A DNA stretch of 6,176 bases. It comes from Proteobacteria bacterium UBA664 (GTDB taxonomy: Bacteria; Pseudomonadota; Gammaproteobacteria; UBA7966). Position 1 is the first letter of the stretch; every line of letters starts with the position of its first letter. Under the pieces are notes generated by a model. The model worked only from the letters and a program-made list of their open reading frames with translations. It had not been told where the DNA came from and ran no database searches. The translations under genes and the position numbers were made by a program. The stretch spans positions 1 through 6,176 of the forward strand of contig DBNU01000037.1 in assembly GCA_002299125.1 (NCBI GenBank). The letters are read 5' to 3'. Shown here piece by piece: positions 1 through 4,680 of this stretch.

Positions 1-811
1 GCTCCTGCAGGAAGCGCAGCAGCTTCGCCTGCAGAGGCAGGGGCAGATCGCCGATCTCGTCGAGCAGCAGCGTGCCGCCATCGGCGTGTTCGATCTTGCC
101 GCGGGTCTGCTTGACCGCGCCGGTGAAGGCACCGCGCTCGTAGCCGAAGAGTTCGCTCTCGAGGAGGTTGTCGGGAATGGCGGCACAGTTGATGGCGACG
201 AAGCGCGTACTGGAGCGATCAGAGATCTCGTGCACGGCCCGCGCGAGCACCTCCTTGCCGGTGCCACTCTCGCCCTGCAACAGTACCGTCGCCGAGGTCG
301 GCGCGACACGCTCGATGGTGTTGCACACGGCCAGCATGCTGGCCGATCCGGTGATGAGACCCGGCAGGCGCCGACGCGCATCGCCACGCTTGAGCCGGCG
401 GTTCTCCTGTTCGAGGGCGTGGATGCGCAGGGCCCGATCCAGGATCACGCCGAGCACATCCCCATCGATGGGCTTCTGGTAGAAATCCGTGGCCCCGAGG
501 GCGATGGCCCTGAGCGCATTGGCCCGATCATCATTGCCGGTGACCACGACCACCTTGGTCTCGGGCGCGGTGGCGAGGATCTCCGTGAGCGTGGCGAGGC
601 CCTCGCTCGCGTTCGCCGGATCGGGTGGCAGACCGAGATCCAGCGTGACCACTGCGGGCTGATGTCGGCGCAGCTCCGCCAGCGCGCTGGCGCGATTGTT
701 GGCCGGAATGACCTCGAAGCCATCCAGCATCCAGCGCATCTGCTTCAGGAGCCCCGGGTCATCCTCGACCACCAGCAGCTTCGGACGCACAGTCTCCACA
801 GCGGTATTCAT
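1..811 (-). CDS. prsR: PEP-CTERM system response regulator PrsR, sigma-54 dependent (3' end cut by window)
   Basis: This is an NtrC-type transcription activator; its first 270 codons are in the window. Residues 1-125 form a receiver domain with acidic residues E16-D17-D18, phospho-acceptor D58 (in VTLDLGLP), T91 and K113. A charged linker (LEQENRRLK) leads to a sigma-54-interacting AAA+ domain with Walker A GESGTGKE (180-187), the sigma-54 contact loop GAFTGA (227-232) and Walker B GGTLLLDEIGDL (245-256). The rest of the AAA+ domain and the expected Fis-type DNA-binding helix-turn-helix lie beyond base 1; family members are about 450 residues long. The ATG at 811 overlaps the prsK stop as ATGA and has a strong GGGGGAGG ribosome site 7 bases upstream, so translation is probably coupled to prsK. 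The receiver wording and the prsK neighbour point to PrsR rather than a generic NtrC-like regulator. In studied relatives PrsR works with RpoN to switch on PEP-CTERM protein genes. Its targets here are not visible. Confidence 0.93.
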   Translation of the reverse strand, partial: MNTAVETVRPKLLVVEDDPGLLKQMRWMLDGFEVIPANNRASALAELRRHQPAVVTLDLGLPPDPANASEGLATLTEILATAPETKVVVVTGNDDRANALRAIALGATDFYQKPIDGDVLGVILDRALRIHALEQENRRLKRGDARRRLPGLITGSASMLAVCNTIERVAPTSATVLLQGESGTGKEVLARAVHEISDRSSTRFVAINCAAIPDNLLESELFGYERGAFTGAVKQTRGKIEHADGGTLLLDEIGDLPLPLQAKLLRFLQE

Positions 812-826
812 CCGACGACCTCCCCC
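808..826 (-). promoter_or_regulatory. prsR ribosome site and ATGA stop/start overlap with prsK
   Basis: GGGGGAGG (826-819) within the last codons of prsK lies 7 bases before the prsR ATG (811-809). The prsK stop TGA (810-808) overlaps that ATG as ATGA. This arrangement is typical of translational coupling and would keep kinase and regulator at a matched level. Confidence 0.85.
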
Positions 827-2907
827 GACGTTGCGGCCGTGGCGAGCGGCAGACAGATGCGAAACAGGCTGCCGGCACCCGGCGTCGATTCCACTTCGAG
901 TCGCCCGCCCATGGCCTGCAACAGCTCGCGGCTTTCGAAGGCACCGATGCCCATGCCGGCGTTGCCCTTGGTGGTATCGAAGGGGCGGAACAGCCGCTCG
1001 GCGATGAACGCGGCATCCATGCCACAGCCACTGTCACGCACCGAGACCACCGCTTCCTCTCCCCTCGTCTGCACGCTCACCAGCACCTCGCCCGCGGCTG
1101 GCGTCGCATCCTGCGCGTTCTGCACGATGTGTTCCAGTACCGAGCTCAAGGCCTGCGGATCGGCCAGGGCCGCCAGACCTTCAGGCCCCTGCATGAGCCG
1201 GGGCTCGGGCTCGCGCACCGGCAGGCGGGCAAGTACGCGCTCGATGAACGGGGCGATCTCCACCGTTCGGGCGGCCGTACTCACGCCACTGCCCGCCTTC
1301 AGGTTGGCGAGCATCCGGTTCATGCGGTCCACCGCGTGTCCCACGGTCTCGAAGGCATCCCGCACGAATTCGGGGTTGCCCGCGTGCCGCTCGGCGTTGC
1401 GCCCGATGAGCTGCAACTGGGCGACGACATTCTTGAGGTCATGTACGAGGAAGGCCGAGAGGCGGTGATAGGCCTCGAACTGACGGCTGCGGGAGAGGGC
1501 ATCGGTGGTGAGTGCCAGCGCGAGATGGCCAGCGGCCTGGCGACCCACCGCCTTCAGCAGATCGCTGTCTTCCCAGTCAAAACGACGCGCCCCGAGACTC
1601 TGCCCCAGGAGCAGGAAGCCGACCAGATGCTCGCGCGCCAGCAGCGGCACCACCAGGCTCACATTGGCCGCTCCGAGCAGCCAGCCAGGCAAGGCGAGCC
1701 CGGCGTAGCGTGCCGGCGCATCACGCCAGTCTTCAAGGATCACGACCCAGCCGGTGTCGCGCAGGAAGCGGGGCAGTGGATGATCCGCCGCCAGCGGCTG
1801 CAACTCGGGGGGATCGAACTCCAGGCCACGACGGCGGCGCTCCACGTACTGCCCCGTATCGTCCGCGAGCCAGAGCGCGACACCCTGCGTCTCGATGAGC
1901 CTGGAGACGCCCTCGACCACCCCATCGATCACCCCATCGAGCTCTCCCGGCGCACCGGCGAGACCATGGGTGAGCCGCAGCCACTCCTCGCGATAGTCGT
2001 ACTTGTTGCTGTAGAAGTGCTTGGCCAGCAGGACGCGCGCACGCGAGCGCAGCTCGCCCGAAGTGACCGCCAGCGTCATGACCACAAGGCCAGCGAACCA
2101 GAAACCGGTCTGCAGCAGCTCTCCCCAGGTGCCGCCCGCCTCCCGGACCCAGTAACCCGCGAGCCCCATGGCGACGAGGTACAAGCCCGCCGCGAGCAGG
2201 GTGGTGCTGTGGAAGACCACGTCCCGCGAGACGTATACCGGCGCCTGCCAGTCCGGATTGCGGCGCGCGGCCAGGGCCACGAGCGGCGTGACCAGCGCAG
2301 CGACCACGCCCCGGGCGGCCCAGAGGCGGGTATCCACACCCCGGAGCAGGACTGCCTCGGCGTAGAGGAAGAAATCGTAGGCGGCGAGCGCCCCAAGCCC
2401 CACCACGATGAGCTTGACACCCCAGCGGGCCGCGCGCGGGGTCTCCCGCAGCACCTGTTCCAGCAGCACCAGCGTGGCAACGGCCACCAACAGCATGAGC
2501 ACGGCACGCGGCCGGGCACCACCGTGGATCCAGTCCTGTGGTGCCAGGGCGAAGATGGCCGCACCGACGACGGCAAGCGCGACGAGGGCCCATTGCAGCC
2601 GGCGCTGCCGCTCGTCCCGCGCGGCGAGACTCGGCAACAGCGCGAGCAGGAAGCCGAGCCAGGCGAGACCGCGCCACCATTCGAGCGCACCCACCAGGCG
2701 CACACCCGGCCCGCGGCCCGGCAGGGGTTCGAAGAGGGCCGTTGCGAGCAACCAGAGTGCGGTCACCGCGGCCGCCACGGCAAGCGCCCGGTTCTGCGGC
2801 GTCCGGGTACGTGCCGCAGCCACCAGGAGCATGACCAGCAGGCCCCAGGTCAACGCCCCGATGCCGGCGCTGACCTGGCCCATGAAGGGGAACTCGGGTG
2901 GGATCAC
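808..2907 (-). CDS. prsK: PEP-CTERM system membrane histidine kinase PrsK
   Basis: This is the sensor kinase partner of PrsR, 699 residues from the GTG at 2907. The N-terminal third is a membrane domain with about nine hydrophobic segments by eye (roughly 13-31, 41-59, 79-96, 105-122, 133-150, 161-180, 196-213, 235-253, 264-282). A short conserved stretch follows (KHFYSNKYDYREEWL, 296-310), then a cytoplasmic GAF-like domain (about 325-465). The kinase core has the H box FLVHDLKN with phospho-acceptor H489, N box HIVQNAQDAT (N597), G1 box DSGCGM (625-630), F box RLFRPFDTTKG (638-648) and G2 box GMGIG (651-655). All catalytic motifs are intact. The combination of multi-pass membrane domain, GAF and HDLKN box is typical of the PrsK family. 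The start is uncertain: GTG 2907 has a modest AGGTG 8 bases upstream, while ATG 2883 would give 691 residues but lacks a clear ribosome site. The stimulus is unknown. Confidence 0.94.
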   Translation of the reverse strand: MIPPEFPFMGQVSAGIGALTWGLLVMLLVAAARTRTPQNRALAVAAAVTALWLLATALFEPLPGRGPGVRLVGALEWWRGLAWLGFLLALLPSLAARDERQRRLQWALVALAVVGAAIFALAPQDWIHGGARPRAVLMLLVAVATLVLLEQVLRETPRAARWGVKLIVVGLGALAAYDFFLYAEAVLLRGVDTRLWAARGVVAALVTPLVALAARRNPDWQAPVYVSRDVVFHSTTLLAAGLYLVAMGLAGYWVREAGGTWGELLQTGFWFAGLVVMTLAVTSGELRSRARVLLAKHFYSNKYDYREEWLRLTHGLAGAPGELDGVIDGVVEGVSRLIETQGVALWLADDTGQYVERRRRGLEFDPPELQPLAADHPLPRFLRDTGWVVILEDWRDAPARYAGLALPGWLLGAANVSLVVPLLAREHLVGFLLLGQSLGARRFDWEDSDLLKAVGRQAAGHLALALTTDALSRSRQFEAYHRLSAFLVHDLKNVVAQLQLIGRNAERHAGNPEFVRDAFETVGHAVDRMNRMLANLKAGSGVSTAARTVEIAPFIERVLARLPVREPEPRLMQGPEGLAALADPQALSSVLEHIVQNAQDATPAAGEVLVSVQTRGEEAVVSVRDSGCGMDAAFIAERLFRPFDTTKGNAGMGIGAFESRELLQAMGGRLEVESTPGAGSLFRICLPLATAATSGEVVG

Positions 2908-2955
2908 GTCAGCGACACCTGAGCGACCGTCAGGCCAGGCTGGGCACCCTCAGCC
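2908..2955 (-). promoter_or_regulatory. Intercistronic gap with two short hairpins covering the prsK ribosome site
   Basis: The 48 bases between the sugar transferase stop and the prsK GTG can form two small stems on the minus strand. GGCTG-A-GG (2955-2948) pairs with CCCAGCC (2944-2938) with one bulged A, and CCTGA (2934-2930) pairs with TCAGG (2922-2918). The second stem includes the AGG of the modest prsK ribosome site AGGTG (2920-2916). There is no T-run, so readthrough from the sugar transferase gene into prsK is expected. Confidence 0.35.
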
Positions 2956-4374
2956 TCAGCGGGCGCCCTTGCCCCACAACACCACCTCGAGTGTCTCGGC
3001 CAGGATGTGCAGGTCGAGGAAGAGGCTGTGGTTCTTGATGTAGTAGAGGTCGTACTGGAGCTTCTCACGGCTGTCCTCGAAGGATGCGCCGTAGGGATAG
3101 CACACCTGGGCCCAGCCCGTGATGCCCGGCTTGACGGAGTGGCGCAGGCGGTAGAAGGGCAGGCGTTCCTCCAGTTGGTGCACGAATTCCGGGCGCTCCG
3201 GGCGCGGCCCGACGAAGCTCATGTCACCGCGCAGGACGTTCAGCAGTTGTGGGAGTTCGTCGATGCGGCAGCGGCGGATGCAACGCCCGACCCGGGTGAT
3301 GCGGTCGTCGTTGCGCGAGGCCCAGCGGGCACCGTCGCGCTCGGCGTCCTCGCGCATGCTGCGGAACTTCAGCACCTCGAAGACCTCGCCGTTGAGGCCG
3401 ACGCGGCGCTGCCGATAGATGATGCTGCCGCGCCAGCCCGACTCCAGCTTGATCGCCAGCACCGTCAGCAGCATGAGCGGTGCCGCCAGAATCAGCACGA
3501 TGCCGCTCACCAGGATATCGAATAGCCGCTTCTGCGGATCGCGGGCGCGGGCCGGCTCGTAGGCCTCGTTGAACAGCACCTCGCCGACGTGGAGGGTGTC
3601 TACCAGCACCTTGCCGAGTTGCCGTTCGTGGAAGGCCGCCACATCGAGCACGGCCACCCCGCGCAGCTTGCACTCGAGCAGTTCCTCCAGTGGCAGGCCA
3701 CCCTCGCGCTGCTGATCCTCCGGTGCGGCCACGATGAGTTCATCGATTGACAGACGCTCGACCATATCCGACAGCGGGCCGAAGCGTTCGACCAGACGCG
3801 CCGCGCCGATGCGCACCCGTTCACCGGGCAGGGGCAGATAACCGACGACGTGGATACCGCGCCGGTCACTCGCACGCTTTAGCCCTTCGATGAGCGCTGC
3901 TTCGGGACCTGCACCCACCACGAGCGCCCGCCGCCGCAGCAGCGTCTCGGTGCGCGGCATGTAAATGAATCGGCACGAGGTGACCCCGAGGAAAGCAAAG
4001 CCATACGCCAGCAATGCCGGTAGCCCGTCGATGACGGGCAGGGGCTCGATGAAGGAGAGGATTTGCATCGCGCCGGCACAAGCGATGAAGGCCAGTACGA
4101 CACGCAGGAGCACGAAGGATGCACGATCCCGGAGATTGCGCTGATACAGCCCGGTAGCGGTGAGCGAGAGTGCCAGCACGCTGGCGAACAGCAGCGACTC
4201 GCCCGGCAGCCGCGTCGCGCGTGCCGCGAGTGCCTCCAGCGGGTTGTCGGCCAGGGGCGCAAACAGGGCGGCGAGCGTTGCACCGAGGTACACCGCTGCC
4301 AGCGCGATGAGGAGTTCGGCAAGCCCGAGGATGATGAGGGTACGCGGAACGTAGTGCCCGAACAGACGCAGCAT
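2956..4374 (-). CDS. PEP-CTERM/exosortase-associated undecaprenyl-phosphate sugar phosphotransferase
   Basis: This is a 472-residue membrane enzyme of the bacterial sugar transferase family (WcaJ/EpsB-like). Such enzymes move a sugar-1-phosphate from a UDP-sugar to undecaprenyl phosphate, the first step of exopolysaccharide repeat-unit assembly at the inner membrane. Four hydrophobic segments lie in the first 140 residues. A Rossmann-like domain (LVVGAGPEA, 151-159) follows, then a membrane helix (about 287-309) and the catalytic domain: RQRRVGLNG (321-329), KFRSM (336-340), RIDELPQL with the expected Asp-Glu dyad D372-E373, and GPRPERPEF (389-397). The C-terminus carries PGITGWAQV, YPYGAS, YDLYYIKN and GKGAR, the wording of the PEP-CTERM-associated branch. 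ATG 4374 was chosen because MLRLFGHYVP is the usual family start and GGAGG lies 5 bases upstream; the frame stays open to a GTG at 4506, but that extension has no family-like sequence. The sugar specificity cannot be read from the sequence. Residues 249-283 look divergent from relatives. Confidence 0.93.
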   Translation of the reverse strand: MLRLFGHYVPRTLIILGLAELLIALAAVYLGATLAALFAPLADNPLEALAARATRLPGESLLFASVLALSLTATGLYQRNLRDRASFVLLRVVLAFIACAGAMQILSFIEPLPVIDGLPALLAYGFAFLGVTSCRFIYMPRTETLLRRRALVVGAGPEAALIEGLKRASDRRGIHVVGYLPLPGERVRIGAARLVERFGPLSDMVERLSIDELIVAAPEDQQREGGLPLEELLECKLRGVAVLDVAAFHERQLGKVLVDTLHVGEVLFNEAYEPARARDPQKRLFDILVSGIVLILAAPLMLLTVLAIKLESGWRGSIIYRQRRVGLNGEVFEVLKFRSMREDAERDGARWASRNDDRITRVGRCIRRCRIDELPQLLNVLRGDMSFVGPRPERPEFVHQLEERLPFYRLRHSVKPGITGWAQVCYPYGASFEDSREKLQYDLYYIKNHSLFLDLHILAETLEVVLWGKGAR

Positions 4375-4379
4375 GCAAG

Positions 4380-4384
4380 CCTCC
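4380..4384 (-). promoter_or_regulatory. Ribosome binding site deciding the sugar transferase start
   Basis: GGAGG on the minus strand lies 5 bases upstream of ATG 4374. Together with the family-typical N-terminus MLRLFGHYVP, it decides for this start against the in-frame GTG at 4506, which would add 44 Pro/Ser/Gly-rich residues unlike the family. Confidence 0.85.
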
Positions 4385-4404
4385 GGTCCTTGAGCGACGG
4401 ACGG

Positions 4405-4424
4405 CAGGGGCAAAGCCGCCCCCG
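4405..4424 (-). promoter_or_regulatory. Hairpin in the 5' leader of the sugar transferase gene
   Basis: On the minus strand CGGGGGC (4424-4418) can pair with GCCCCTG (4411-4405), seven pairs including one G-U, around a six-base loop GGCTTT. It ends 20 bases upstream of the GGAGG ribosome site, so it leaves that site free. It could protect the RNA 5' end or bind a regulator, but such stems are common by chance in DNA this rich in GC. Confidence 0.3.
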
Positions 4425-4516
4425 ACGGGCAGCGACGCAAGGCACTCACTGCCCGCCAGCCGTCATCTTCTGCAGAGCCCCGCCCAGGAGGAGGGCTGGT
4501 CTGCACCCGTCTCGCG

Positions 4517-4533
4517 GCTATCGGTGCGATAGC
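4517..4533. repeat. Perfect 7-bp inverted repeat overlapping the promoter -10 element
   Basis: GCTATCG (4517-4523) and CGATAGC (4527-4533) are perfect complements separated by GTG. One arm covers most of the -10 element of the sigma-28-like promoter and the other lies in its spacer. It is next to and shares two bases with a second inverted repeat, GCGCC (4532-4536) and GGCGC (4545-4549), whose 8-base centre is the -35 element. It could be an operator for a dimeric regulator or a coincidence of promoter sequence. No T-run follows, so it does not look like a terminator. Confidence 0.5.
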
Positions 4534-4544
4534 GCCTTACTTTA
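4518..4544 (-). promoter_or_regulatory. Candidate sigma-28 (FliA-type) promoter for the sugar transferase-prsK-prsR operon
   Basis: On the minus strand, TAAAGTAA (4544-4537) is followed after exactly 11 bases by ACCGATAG (4525-4518). The established enterobacterial FliA consensus is TAAAGTTT, 11 bases, GCCGATAA. Six of eight positions match in each half, including the contiguous cores TAAAGT and CCGATA. It points toward the sugar transferase and would start RNA near 4511, giving a leader of roughly 137 bases. This AT-containing patch stands out in an otherwise GC-rich gap. The match is by eye only; no flagellar gene is visible in the window. Confidence 0.5.
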
Positions 4545-4620
4545 GGCGCGCATGGTGCACTGCCGCTGTGGACGGCGCCACGGAGGATGTCACAGAGCGT
4601 TGCAAGGTCGGCGATGAAGT

Positions 4621-4655
4621 GGTCTGGCCGATCCGCTCGCTGGTCGCGCCAGACC
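4621..4655 (-). terminator. Inverted repeat after the hybrid kinase gene, possible terminator stem
   Basis: GGTCTGGC (4655-4648, minus strand) pairs perfectly with GCCAGACC (4628-4621) across a 19-base loop, starting 25 bases after the hybrid kinase stop codon. An 8-bp GC-rich stem at this place fits a 3'-end structure that separates the kinase from the next operon. No T-run follows (the next bases are ACTTCATC), so it is not a classical intrinsic terminator. It may act with Rho or only stabilise the RNA end. Confidence 0.35.
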
Positions 4656-4680
4656 CTCGACGCGCCACCCCGGGCGAACG

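Larger units (their letters stand above)
4375..4680. other. Non-coding region between hybrid kinase and sugar transferase genes
   Basis: This 306-base gap follows the hybrid kinase stop and precedes the sugar transferase start, both on the minus strand. I see no convincing gene in it: open frames crossing it are extensions or antisense shadows of the neighbours. It contains, in transcription order, an 8-bp inverted repeat (4655-4621), a sigma-28-like promoter (4544-4518) overlapped by two short inverted repeats, a GC-rich leader hairpin (4424-4405) and a strong ribosome site (4384-4380). The size and content suggest that the downstream operon has its own promoter. Confidence 0.75.

Noticed and set aside
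86..1468. 460-codon open frame on the plus strand opposite prsR and the end of prsK
   Set aside because: It crosses two clear minus-strand genes, shows no known motif and changes composition along its length, as expected for a shadow.
1129..2922. 597-codon open frame on the plus strand opposite prsK
   Set aside because: It is an antisense shadow in GC-rich DNA: composition is rich in Arg, Gln, Glu, Gly and His with no recognisable domain, while the minus strand has all kinase motifs in order.
4410..4423. Sigma-54 (-24/-12) promoter upstream of the sugar transferase, GG-10 bases-GC with TTTGC
   Set aside because: Only the GG, the TTGC and the spacing fit; the TGGCAC half is absent. Another GG-10-GC pair occurs nearby (around 4508-4495), showing how common this is in GC-rich DNA. 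Autoregulation by PrsR is therefore not supported here.
4375..4506. 44-residue N-terminal extension of the sugar transferase from the GTG at 4506
   Set aside because: The extension is Pro/Ser/Gly-rich without family similarity and has no better ribosome site; ATG 4374 has GGAGG at 5 bases and the family-typical N-terminus.
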